A DNA stretch of 64,000 nucleotides from Trichosporon coremiiforme (taxonomy: Eukaryota; Basidiomycota; Tremellomycetes; Trichosporonales; Trichosporonaceae): positions 1,178,001 through 1,242,000 of the forward strand of contig BCJJ01000006.1 in the NCBI GenBank assembly GCA_039545355.1, given 5' to 3'. The notes under the pieces are model-generated. The model saw only the letters and a list, made by a program, of their open reading frames with translations, did not search any database and had not been told where the DNA came from. The first letter of the stretch is position 1. The number at the start of each line of letters is the position of its first letter. Below, piece after piece: positions 54,607 to 64,000 of this stretch. Position numbers and translations under genes: made by a program.

Positions 54607-56337
54607 GGTGACTGAAACGAGTTAGCGACGTGTTTGGACGGATGACGGTGATGAGGTAGTGCCGGGTGGGCAGCAGGTGTGCGATGGGTGCGGAAGGCTC
54701 AACTGACCTAAAGAATGCAGGAGGGGGGTTGAAAAGAAGAAGAGTGTAAACAAGAAATGTGGTGGCCAAAGACACGTTTACGTTTGCGGAGGGTCAATGA
54801 ATGAGCCAGAGAGCAGTAAGCGAAAGCGTTGGGGAGCGAGTGAGAGCGAGGCAGCGCGACGTCCCGGGGCGGCCAGGCCAGAGGGCCAGGGGCCAAGAGG
54901 GAGGCTAGGCTCGCGCAATGGACTCGGCTCGCGGCTCGCAAGTTGCGGCCTGGTCGGCGCAGTGACAGTGGCACTCTGGCACTCTTGGTAGCTGGGCCCT
55001 TTGTCTGCCTCCACCCGTCCCCCGTCCAACGACCCGAAGACTGGGACTGGGACTGGGACTGGAACGATGCATCACGCGTTCGTGCTTGTGGGCATGGCGC
55101 GCCGGCATCAACAGTGGGCGCTGACTGGCCAGGACGGCATACAAGTGACGTAAGTGGCCTTGGGGCCTTCCGCTTGCTCCGTCAAACCCGCTGCCCCGCC
55201 TGTGGTTGGCTGCGAGTCCATCTCAGTCACGGCGTTATCATCATAACACCGTACCACTCTAGGTGCCCCGTCACAGTGGCATCCTGCATGCTGGGACCGC
55301 CGTGCCTGTGGTGCCTGCATACCAGTCATTCATCGCGACCCGCCCACCTACCCATCACGCGTTCCCCGCTGACCGCTGTCACCATTTCGATATCAAATTC
55401 GCTGTAAACCCTTGCGGGTTAGGGTCAGATTCACGTGATCGAAGTAGGCATCATCGCCACCCGATTGCAGCCACCAGATCTCAAGTCCTCAAGCCAACGG
55501 CGGAGACGCGCAGCTCCCGAGTCGAAGGTGGAGGCCGAGTTCATGGTTTCATGAGAGGACCATTGGGTGCAACCGATTCCAGGTGCCACCACAAGCGATG
55601 CAGACTGCTCCCCCTCCGACACCGCAAATGACCACATGCGCAGGTTCACCCGACGTCGACATCTGCACACTTGCTAGTTGATTCGTCCAGCACATCCAGC
55701 GATCCGGTGCCGACAAGCGCTAGCTTCATCTACATCCAGGGGTTTGGAACGAATGCATGGCAGCAATTGGTTCAGAACCGCTTTGGCGTTGCGACTGCTG
55801 CGCGCTGCGCCGCAGGATGCAGAAAGCTTTCTAGACGGTGAACGAACGGTGGCCGCTTTGAGCTAACGGCTACAATGCTTCAAGTGAAGAAGACAAACAG
55901 ACGACGAAGCTGGAACTCCCTATCTTGGCGACTCGTCATCGGCTGAAGACCGCACACGGACGCTCACACACACACATACCTACATAGACGAATTTTGAGT
56001 GCATCAGACATTGAGACATCAGCACTCTCTTCTATCACATTGCTCCTCTTCCGTCTTTCGCCTGTTATCATCGCTTCACTCCAGTCGATTCGTCTCCAGA
56101 TCGAAACAAGCGTCCCGCTACGGTCTGAGTCCCCCAACCCCGGCATCAGCTCATCGGACCGTGCGCCCTGCGCTGCATCCAACCCAGCTTCCAGCCAGGA
56201 TTCATCGCGCACGTGCACACAACACCAAAACCCACCATCCATTCAGCAACACATCGCGCTCTGCCGCACTCCCGCACTCCCGCACTGGCCGGCCCTGCCT
56301 TCCTCACTCCACGCACTCGGCATCTCCCTAACTTTCC
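54607..56337. other. gene-poor region between porin and GT32 gene
   Basis: 1.7 kb without a convincing gene. Seen: a GGGACT run (55041-55062), an 8-bp palindrome TCACGTGA (55431-55438), an imperfect AACCC...GGGTT hairpin near 55407-55420, and a short CA run near 55965-55976. It likely serves as the divergent promoter of the two genes. Confidence 0.6.
55041..55062. repeat. short CTGGGA tandem repeat
   Basis: About three and a half perfect units of CTGGGA within the gene-poor region. Confidence 0.7.
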
Positions 56338-58201
56338 ATGACCTCCTCCAACCATGTCACCGACTCCGACAGACCACCGTCCCCGCCTCGCTCCTTCGAC
56401 CCCTTGACAACAGATCCAGAGTCCGGCGTCGAGCTGTCCACCTTAGAGTCGGATGCCAGCATGCACCACGGCCCGCGCACCGCTAACCGGCGAGGAACGC
56501 CCCTGGACCGACGGGCTCCCCACCAGGTCACAGAGAAGGGACATGTCTCGCCCGTGGTAGCCAGCAGCTCGGTCGCACACATGCAAGCGCAACCTTACAG
56601 CGGACCCTCCAGCCCTTCCTCACCGACAGCCGAATACACAAGCACGAGCGGAGACACCTATTACGACGACGAATACGGCGACTGGAAACATCGATGGCGG
56701 AGCTACCACCCGAACACGGAGGATCAGACGTCGTTTCTGAAGCGGCCGCGACGGGGCACGCGGTCCCGGGCGGGCGGCGGTGGATACCTGCCATACTACC
56801 GGAAGCGACGCGGACCGACCTCTGGCGGCTGGATACTACGGCGCTGCTTAGGCTGCATCCGGTACCGGTGGGCGCGCGTGCTCGTTCTGATCTTGCTGGG
56901 TGTGCTGGTCGCACTGACGGCGCTCTGGCAGTTCTCGAAACACTACGAGGTGCAGCTCGAGTTCTCCGTCTTCTCCCGCGACTGGGTGCGCCAGGAGGTG
57001 GAGTCGATCAGGCCGCTGAAGGGGTGCTGGGAGCCCCAGAACATCTCCCCGGAGTACAACATGACGCAGCACGAGGCGCCGCGACACCAGCTGCTGACAC
57101 CCGGCATCAACCTGCGATACGAGCTTGCCTGTTACGACTTTGCGTCGACGGTGCAGCCTCTCGCAGTGGTGCCAGCGCGCGACACCATCTTTCACACGTA
57201 CTGGCGCTCCGACCTTGCGCCGTTCGATGACCGGCAGGCAGCGACGCTGTACGCCTTCCTCGCAACGCAGAACCTCGCCGTGTCCAAGCTGATCCTTTGG
57301 ACGAATGGCAAGGAGCAGCTCATGGGCAGCGCGCGCCTGCGCGAGCTCGTCCAGGACTGGCCCGTCCACATTGAGGTCCGCCAGTTCGATCCCGCTGTTC
57401 TTACCGAGGGCACCGAGGTCGACGGCGTCCTGAACCAGATGGGCGGCATTTTTGACCGCCGCGCGTGGGTCGATGGAGACGTCGTCCGCCTCCTCGCGCT
57501 GTACCAGTACGGCGGCGTGTGGATCGACATGGACATGATCCTCACGCGCGACGTCCAGCCGCTGCTCGAGAGCGAGTGGGTCATGAAGTGGGACTGTTAC
57601 GGTAAGCTTCAAGTGTGCTGTTCCTGGCTGACATTCAGACAAGCAATTCTTCCAGCTGAACGGCGCGGTCATGCACTTTGAGAAGCACTCGCCGTACCTG
57701 TGCGAGACGTTCCACGTGATGAAGACGTCCCCTCTGCCGCGTCCCGACTCGTTCGACTGGGGCTCGCACCTGTACTCGAAAGTGCACCGCCGGCTGCTCG
57801 CGGCGAACATCACGCCGTTCCAGGTCCTGCCGTGGTGCTTCTTCGACCCGCGCAACTGCCGCACCGATATCCGCTTCCCGGACCCGTTCAAGTCGGACCC
57901 GGCCAAGTGGGCCGGCCGCGCATGGGACGGCATTGGCGACTTTGGCCGCTCCGGGCGCGAGATCTTCGAGGAGAAGCTCGGCTTCGTTTTCGGCATCCAC
58001 CTGCACAACCAGTGGCAGAAGCCGTTCCCAAAGGGCGCGTGGATGGACCGCCTCACGATCCAGCACCGCGACAAGGTCCAGCGCCTCAAGGACAGCATGC
58101 CCAACATTGGCGCGGGCAAAACTAAGAACCAGTACGCTCACGCTCACGCAAGCCGCACGCACACCAACACACACACTCGCTCAGAATATACTGCACATTA
58201 G
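56338..58201 (+). CDS. GT32 type II membrane glycosyltransferase
   Basis: Two exons: 56338-57601 and 57639-58201, giving 608 residues. A long cytosolic N-tail rich in Ser/Pro is followed by a single membrane anchor at about residues 180-200 (VLVLILLGVLVALTALW). The lumenal catalytic domain has the GT32 features IFHTYWRS, KLILWTNG and YGGVWIDMDMIL. The DMD motif is the metal/nucleotide-sugar site. DKQFFQLNGAVMHF follows the 37-nt intron. It resembles Och1-like and alpha-1,4-glycosyltransferase families, which act in the Golgi on N- or O-glycans or glycolipids. The donor sugar is unknown. The last 25 residues are a His/Thr/Arg-rich tail coded by a degenerate microsatellite. Confidence 0.87.
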
Positions 58202-58542
58202 ACAACGTCGCCTGTACCAGCCTTGAAACCTGTACCAGTATAGAAATGCCTAGAGAGTTTATATAATGCACATTAATGACATGCTTGCCATCGCTGCACT
58301 GCGTGCAGCGTATCGATACTGGGTACACTCAAATGGGACACTCACCGTTGGCTGAAGATTTCTGGCTGACACTCGGCAATGATCGAGCGCGCCAAGGGTT
58401 AAGTGGGTGGAGAAACTGGGCGGCGGCGCCCCTGGGCGTCCAACATGTGATCGGCTTCGTCGTATCCGCATAGACGCATAGACGTCACCGGTGACCTGGG
58501 AACTAACTCACTTTGGCACACAACACTGCATCGAACGCAATC
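58202..58542. other. intergenic region between GT32 and TMEM14 genes
   Basis: The left part is AT-richer 3' UTR. The right part is the TMEM14 promoter. No gene seen. Confidence 0.6.
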
Positions 58543-59333
58543 ATGGTGAGTCCCTGCTAGGCCGAGGTCGGAAAGCTAACCATCACAGTCTAACAAGCCT
58601 ATTGCGACTGTGAGTGCATGCTTTCTTGCTGCTGGTTTGGTGCGGAGGGAATGAGAAGGAGGGGCAAGGACCTCGTGTGCCTTGTCCTCCGAGATCGCTC
58701 AGCGCCGCGCCGAGCTGTCTGTGCGCCGCCCTCCTCCCAACCCCAATGGCGAGTCCACAGACGTTCATGTCTTTGACAAACCGCGAAGATGCAGGCCCGC
58801 AAAGCTCCAATCCACCTAGTGCATAGCTGACGCCCAGCTGGCCGGCCTGTCGACCTTCGGCGGCATCATGGGGTACACGATGGCGGGAAGCGTGCCGTCT
58901 CTCGCGGGAGGACTCGGCGTTGGCTCCGTCATGGCCGTGGCCGCTATGCGGATCCACGACGGGCTGCCGTACGGATACGAGCTGGCTGCTGCTAGCAGTG
59001 CGGGACTGGCTATTCCTATGATCAAGTGAGTCGTTCCTCCCACCTAGCGCTGCTTCCTGCCATGCTTTCCTTCTCTCTCCCATTTAGTGCTTTCCTTCTC
59101 TCTCCCATTTAGAGCCAGCGCTCTCCATTATTTGGAGTCGGCTTTGGGGTTGCCTTTTCTGCTGCCACAGATGTTTCTGGGTTGCGGTAGCTGCGCGTGA
59201 CTGAATGAATGTCCAGCTGACACCCAGGCGAGCAGTCAAGACCCGCGGCCCGTTCCCGGCCATGATGGCCGCCTTGGCCCTGGGTTCGACGGTGTACTAC
59301 GTCAAGGAGTCGATGGAGCTTGACGACAAGTGA
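58543..59333 (+). CDS. TMEM14/UPF0136 small membrane protein
   Basis: Four exons: 58543-58545 (ATG only), 58589-58609 (21-nt microexon coding SNKPIAT), 58838-59025 and 59228-59333, giving 105 residues. Three to four hydrophobic helices: TFGGIMGYTMAGSVPSLAGG, GVGSVMAVAAMRI, ELAAASSAGLAIPMI and PAMMAALALGSTVYYVKE. This is the TMEM14 pattern, including GxMGY and the Pro-rich turn. TMEM14 proteins sit in mitochondrial inner or ER membranes. TMEM14C in animals supports porphyrin transport. Function in fungi is uncertain. Every intron ends with a CTRAC element a few bases from AG, which supports this unusual exon set. Confidence 0.88.
59063..59112. repeat. perfect 25-bp tandem duplication inside an intron
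   Basis: Two identical 25-bp units, each with a pyrimidine tract followed by CATTTAG, lie head to tail in intron 3 of the TMEM14 gene (59063-59087 and 59088-59112). Each copy ends like a 3' splice site, but the used acceptor is at 59227. Confidence 0.9.
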
Positions 59334-59535
59334 GCGAGCGTAGCGAGCGCGAGTAATGTCGGCCGGAATGTGTACTCCGGGCATTTGGTGATCCGGTGCC
59401 AGTGCCATCTCGTCACGAGTCCAAGAGAGCCAGGAGGAGAAGACAAAAGTATATAGACGGCAGTGCAATGCATAAGTGAAAATGATGGTTTCAATGCGAT
59501 GATGGAGTGGTGAGACTGATGGTGAGGAGGAACGG

Positions 59536-60447
59536 TTAAAGGCTTGCGGCGCGCGTCGCTGCGTCCTGATGTCAGTCACGAAGATACGAGACAACTCACG
59601 CGGACCATGAAGCTGACCCTGTGACCTGGCTTCAAGCGTTCGCCATCCCAATGACTCCCCTCGTGATCGTAGCCAAGGACAGAGTGCTCGTATCCATATC
59701 GGACGTCGCCCCTGCGCTGTCAGCTCCGTCGCAACAACCTCCTAGCTTGGCTCACTTTTGCATGTACACCGACCCGCTCGGCATCAGTATGTCCCAGCCA
59801 TGCTGCTTGTCCTCTTTGTCTTCTAATCGAAGAATCCGAGCGGCTCCAAGGGATGCACCGACGATGGTCTGACCCGAAGCCTCGACGTTGTCGACGTGTG
59901 CGAGGATCTCGCCCTCCGGGCTCAGGTGCAGAGCGTGGGTGGACGAGTTTGGCGGCGGGACGTCTGTCGTTCCCTCCAGTCCGGGGACCAGCTTGTACAG
60001 CTTTGACATCCAGGAAACATCACCGGCAACTGGGGGATAGTTCGAAATGAGGGCTTCGCGGTACTGCGTTATGACACTGTCGAAGTGACCCTGGGGGTCA
60101 GCTGCATCCTTCCCCCACCCCCGACAACGTACCTCCTCGAACCCGTATGTTCCAGTGAACATGTCTTGCAGTGGTGCGCCTTCCTCTTCTTGCGGCACAG
60201 CAGTAGGACTAGGCGACACCGATCGCCTTCGTGATCCCCGTTTCCGCGTCACATCCAGCCGGTCCAGCTTCCACAGAGCAATGTTCAGCAGCTGCCTCGA
60301 CTCGGCCTCGCTGAAGAACGAGGGGTAGAGCGCGAAGTCTGCTTCAAGGCTCGGCGGGCATTTCGGACTGCCTCGCACACGGATCAGCGGTGACGGCTCC
60401 GTGAGGGTGTACTTCAGCAGTTGGCTAATTGGTCTCGTCGCCCTCAT
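59536..60447 (-). CDS. ALKBH7: ALKBH7-like 2-oxoglutarate/iron dioxygenase
   Basis: At least four exons ending at TAA 59538-59536. The start MRATRPISQLLKYTL at 60447 is a plausible mitochondrial presequence. An upstream exon (ATG at 60578, MSAIPARTGLHS) joined by a GTAACG donor is the alternative. After FALYPSFFSEAESRQLL comes YGFEEGHFDSVITQYRE, joined across a 42-nt stop-free intron. The jelly-roll carries the metal motif ILAHVDNVEASGQTIVGAS. The distal His is in RYGYEHSVLG and the 2-oxoglutarate Arg is in GHRVSFMVR, followed by a last tiny exon DAATRAASL. ALKBH7 acts in mitochondria and promotes necrotic death after DNA damage in animals. The substrate is not settled. Confidence 0.86.
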
Positions 60448-60791
60448 CGTGCTCGTCGCTGTTGGCAAGGTATCGGCCGGTGATCGGTCGGGAGAAGACG
60501 AAAGTGGAGGTCAAAGGTCGGACCCGGTGGAGGCGCGTTACCTGAGTGCAGGCCGGTGCGGGCTGGGATTGCTGACATATTATTGCCCCCGTGAGCCCGC
60601 GCAGTGTCTCGGTGTGTTCGGCGTGTCACCGGCACACAGGCGTGATTACCGATCGGCGCTGACCGCAGGGCATGCTAGCGTTTAGGTTGACTCCATCTCT
60701 GCTCTTCCTCACCATCTTACCGTTTTCCTTGACACTCTTCCCCTTCCACTTTCTAATCTCACTACAGCGAAACAACGAGAAGCTCATCGCC
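60448..60791. other. bidirectional promoter, ALKBH7-like / FMN1
   Basis: 344 bp between start codons. It ends in a pyrimidine-rich leader (60690-60760) before the riboflavin kinase ATG. It may include a non-canonical first exon of the ALKBH7-like gene. Confidence 0.6.
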
Positions 60792-61943
60792 ATGTCCGAC
60801 GCCGCAGCGCCCACCGCCCCCATGGCGCCCGTGTCGCGCGAGAACCGGCCCAGCATCGTCGGCCCCGACGCCCCCGAGTCGCCGTACCCGATGCAGCTGC
60901 ACGGCGTCGTCACTAAGGGCTTTGGACGGGGTGCGCGCTTCCTCGGTATTCCGACTGGTACGTTGAAGTGCTGAGCTCTGAGTTCTCAGCGCCGAAGACG
61001 GCGCTGCCTTCCTCTGCCCTCTCTGCTTCGGGCCGTGGCTTGGTAAACATCGACACGGCCGAAAGGAGTCTCGAAGAAGACGACGGGGAAGGATCAAGAG
61101 CGGAGCGAGTCACAGTGCTGACACCCAGCCAACCTGCCGGACTCGTCCCTCGGCCCCCTCAACGACCTGGGCATGACGGGCATCTACTACGGTTTCGCGC
61201 GTATCCACCCCACCGTCTCTACCCCTCTGCCGACGGCCGCGCCGACGCCTATCTCCATGACTCCCTCGGCTTCGAGCGCAAACCTGACCTTGTCGGTGCA
61301 CCCTCACCACCACCATCACCCGTCCGCCCCCAAGTCGCTCGCGACGAACCCCCTCACCTCGTCTGCCATCGCCTCCCTCCCCGCTGAGACGGCGCCGTAC
61401 CCTCCCGACTCTGTCCCCTCTACACCGGGAGGAACGCAGCGCCTCCACAGGCTGCCCGATGAGGACGGAAAGGTGTGGCCCATGGTCATGAGCGTCGGGT
61501 GGAACCCATACTTCAAGAACGAGAAGATCACGGCCGAGGTCCACATCATGCACCCCTTTGCGCACGACTTTTACGGGCACGAGATGAGCGTCCTCATTCT
61601 GGGGTACATCCGGCCGGAGCTGGACTACGTTTCGAAGGGTGAGTACATTGAGTTCCCGACGAGCTACCTGTCCACTATGCCCTCTACTCTTGGTACTGTT
61701 AAGGGACGAGAGTGTGTGGAGGAGCGGAGCAGCGAGGCACAGCGAGGACGGTGGAAAGAAACATCCGCTGACAACCCAGAGGCGCTCATCCAGGACATCC
61801 AGACGGACGTCAAGGTCGCGCTCAACTCTCTCGCGCGCCCAGAGTACGCCAAGTACGCTTCGTCGCCGTTCCTCATCGACGGACCAAGCGGAAATGGAGA
61901 CGCGAGTAACGGCGACGCGAAACCCGACACCGAGGCGAAGTAG
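60792..61943 (+). CDS. FMN1: riboflavin kinase
   Basis: Three exons: 60792-60957, 61129-61638 and 61780-61943, giving 279 residues. It phosphorylates riboflavin to FMN. HGVVTKGFGRGARFLGIPTANLPD is rebuilt across intron 1 and carries the nucleotide-binding and catalytic PTAN motif. GIYYGFARI follows. Then VMSVGWNPYFKNEKITAEVH, IMHPFAHDFYGHEMSVLILG and YIRPELDYVSKEALIQDIQ are joined across intron 2. Most relatives have a short loop between the GIYYG and VGWNP blocks. Here about 90 residues rich in Pro, Ser and His (including HHHHH) are inserted. It has no FAD-synthetase part. Confidence 0.95.
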
Positions 61944-62143
61944 AGTAGCTTTTGTGGAGCGAGAGGCACGGTGCCGGCAGCGGTGGTACGAATCATAGAC
62001 GAAAAGACACATACACAGCACGGCGATCAGCGAGGTGTTGCAGATGCAGAAGTTATACCCCTTTTGTCTTTGACGCAGCAACGTGCTCGGCAAACTCGAG
62101 CAATCGATACAATGGTACATACAGGTTCTATTGATGTTTCAGC

Positions 62144-64000
62144 TCAGTCCTCTTCGTCGTCCTCCCCCAGTCCGCCGACGCTCGGAATCCCGAGCCCGTC
62201 GTACCGCATCGCGGCGCCTACGTCTTCATCCTCGTCCTCGCCGCACAGTTCAGCAAGTACGGCCATGTTGATCCGTCTGCTCCTCCTCTGTGCTGGCACC
62301 GTTGGCACTTCTTCCTCCTCTTCCTCATCCTCATCCTCTTCCTCGATGACGCCCGTAGAGTCAATCTGCCTCTGGGCAGCAGCGACGCAGCGTCCCTCGC
62401 TCTCGGCCCAGACGCGCTCATACAGTCCCCTCCTCTGCTGCACCTCTGCTTCAGAACAGAGGATATCACTGATATGCTCACCAGGTGTGGCGAAGAGCAC
62501 GTCGAGTTCTCGGTCCAGCTCGCAGGGACCAATGCGCTGTCCCTCCGGCGCAAGTCCGTCTTCGGGATTCTCGCGGTAGAGATCGCGCCGAAGCTGTGCC
62601 AAGGAGTGCACGACGTAATGAGCCGGGAACTCGATGGGCCGGATCCCGAGCCGGAGCAGACTCTCCGTCGGTGACCATTCCGTGTGTCGGGCAATGAAGG
62701 GGCCGATGTCGACTTCGTGCGGGTCCCCCTCGAAACCTAGCTGCTTGTAGTACCCCGCGTCGAATTTGGGCGGTATGCTGCCTGCCTTGCGCTGCAAGGA
62801 GAGCCACGCGTTCATGGCCGCCTCGATGCCCTTCGACACGGCGAGGCCGCGCCGCCGCTCCGCGTCCGCGTTGAAGAAGGCGTAGATCTCGCGCTCGCGA
62901 AGGAGGAGGCCGATGTGCCGCGTCGCGTCGGTTTCTTGCACGGGAACGAGGGTCGAGGCGTGCGATGGGGTGGGTGACAGGGAGACGGAGCGGAGGGAGG
63001 TTGCGGCCGTGGTCGCTCGGGATGTCTTGAGGATACGGACGGTGCGTGCTGGTGAGAGTTCGCGACTCGAAGCAGTTGTTGGCGGGGACAGCGGGATCTG
63101 GGGACCGATGCGGGGGCGTTTCGCTGTGGGTTCCGTGGTGGTGGGAGGGGGACGCTTGGGCGGCTCTGAGGCGTCGCGGGCGTCGCGGGCGACACTGAAG
63201 CCATCTGGTCCAATGCTGAAACCGAACGGCACTGAGCTTGGCCGCGTGTCGCCCGTGAGGATGTCGGGACGCGACTCGTCGTCCGACTCAGGTTCGGGCT
63301 CCTCGTCCGAACTGTCCTCGCGCGTCGCCAGCAGCGTCTCAATCGGCACGTGCATCATGCGGAGCATGTCCTCGCGGCTCATCTGCTTCCTCCCCGCCGT
63401 TCCCGGTGTCGAGCTCCTCGGTGTCGGCAACGCCGCCCCCGGTGGTTGCGAGACTGCGCGGAGCGAAGAGACGGTAGGAGAAGCCGGGCTGGGGCGCCTG
63501 CTCGCCGGCGTCGAAGCCGTCTTGCGCGCGGCAGCCTGCGCCTTCTTCGCGTTCTTGGCGGCGATCTTGCGCATTTGCGAGTCGTGGTTGTGCGCTCGGG
63601 CGAACATTTCTGCTGCGGTACGATACTCTCGCCGGAGGGGCCAGGGCGGGTTGCGCGTTGCGAGCCGCGTGCGCATGAGAAGGTCCCAGTGATTAGCGAC
63701 CACGGGCGCGGCTGCGTTGACCATGACGGCCTCGGGGATGCCGCGCCGCTTATCGCTGGCATAGCCCGTCAGGCCAGTGCCGACAGTGCCCTTCTTTGGC
63801 GGCGGGATGATAGGGATGGTGAGACGCGCAGCGGGAAAACCGGAGCTCCAGCCGACGATAAGACGCTGCAGCTCCGACCGGCGGCGGAGGACGTTGTGCT
63901 CGCTCCCGGCGTGCGGCAGGACCAATTCTCTCGTGAGGGCGGTGAGGGAGGGGAGCACGTCGCCGATCTCGGCCTCGAGAGACACGAGCAGCAGAGCGGC
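62144..64000 (-). CDS. unrecognised acidic-tailed protein, 5' end missing
   Basis: The open frame enters from the right edge and runs about 618 residues to a stop at 62144. No ATG start is visible, so the gene begins outside. I do not recognise the family. Seen: an N-terminal helical part with RRRSELQRLIVGWSSGFP and NHWDLLMRTRLATRNPPWPL. A Lys/Ala-rich basic helix (AAKNAKKAQAAARKTA) follows, then a long Ser/Pro/Glu linker. A more conserved-looking block has LLLREREIYAFFNADAERRR, YKQLGFEGDPHEVDIGPFI and RRDLYRENPEDG. An acidic run and a QRRSRRINMAVLAELCG segment lead to the end GLGEDDEED. The basic and acidic stretches suggest a nuclear protein. No enzyme motif seen. Confidence 0.75.
   Translation of the reverse strand, partial: AALLLVSLEAEIGDVLPSLTALTRELVLPHAGSEHNVLRRRSELQRLIVGWSSGFPAARLTIPIIPPPKKGTVGTGLTGYASDKRRGIPEAVMVNAAAPVVANHWDLLMRTRLATRNPPWPLRREYRTAAEMFARAHNHDSQMRKIAAKNAKKAQAAARKTASTPASRRPSPASPTVSSLRAVSQPPGAALPTPRSSTPGTAGRKQMSREDMLRMMHVPIETLLATREDSSDEEPEPESDDESRPDILTGDTRPSSVPFGFSIGPDGFSVARDARDASEPPKRPPPTTTEPTAKRPRIGPQIPLSPPTTASSRELSPARTVRILKTSRATTAATSLRSVSLSPTPSHASTLVPVQETDATRHIGLLLREREIYAFFNADAERRRGLAVSKGIEAAMNAWLSLQRKAGSIPPKFDAGYYKQLGFEGDPHEVDIGPFIARHTEWSPTESLLRLGIRPIEFPAHYVVHSLAQLRRDLYRENPEDGLAPEGQRIGPCELDRELDVLFATPGEHISDILCSEAEVQQRRGLYERVWAESEGRCVAAAQRQIDSTGVIEEEDEDEEEEEEVPTVPAQRRSRRINMAVLAELCGEDEDEDVGAAMRYDGLGIPSVGGLGEDDEED

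Noticed and set aside
55407..55424. TTAGGG-like sequence, possible interstitial telomere repeat
   Set aside because: Only one copy, within a small AACCC/GGGTT hairpin. No tandem array.
56848..58119. 423-codon minus-strand frame
   Set aside because: Shadow of the GT32 gene.

Overview
The window is nuclear DNA of a GC-rich basidiomycete yeast. Support comes from an alpha-1,3-glucan synthase, a CUL3 cullin, a GT32 glycosyltransferase, many very short spliceosomal introns, and strong C/G third-position codon bias. I infer Tremellomycetes, most likely Trichosporonales, but that rests on gene content and intron style only. Introns are mostly GTRNGY...CTRAC-N(1-6)-AG and many are 34-50 nt long. Genes are densely packed on both strands.

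Left part (1-34.2 kb): housekeeping genes. In order: 3' part of AGS1 (+), GPATCH11-like G-patch protein (-), MED13 of the Mediator kinase module (-), a dynactin p22/p24-like subunit (-), the Ran factor MOG1 (+), CUL3 (-, with a 15-nt microexon), a mitochondrial PPR-like protein (+), cytosolic PheRS beta chain FRS1 (+), a UBP12-type deubiquitinase (-), mitochondrial ribosomal protein mL38 (+), tRNA-splicing endonuclease subunit SEN2 (+), a PX/PXB protein related to yeast Ypr097w (-) and a small AN1 zinc-finger protein (-).

Middle (34.2-46.3 kb): less dense and more accessory. A 2.8 kb stretch without a recognisable gene is followed by an HDEL-tailed protein disulfide isomerase (+) and a GABA/choline-type APC transporter (-). 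After another gene-poor 1.9 kb come two tail-to-tail, frame-broken copies of one F-box-like orphan family. A third, shorter relic of the same family lies at 20.4-20.7 kb.

Right part (46.3-64 kb): RSC subunit SFH1 (-), riboflavin synthase (+), CWF19L1/Drn1 (-), RNPS1-like SR protein (-), mitochondrial porin (-), a GT32 type II membrane glycosyltransferase (+), TMEM14 (+), ALKBH7-like dioxygenase (-), riboflavin kinase with a large insertion (+), and an unrecognised acidic protein running off the right edge (-).

There is no operon-like organisation. Two genes of the riboflavin-to-FMN route lie about 12 kb apart. Several genes carry an intron at or inside the start codon. No tRNA, rRNA, CRISPR array or intact mobile element was recognised.
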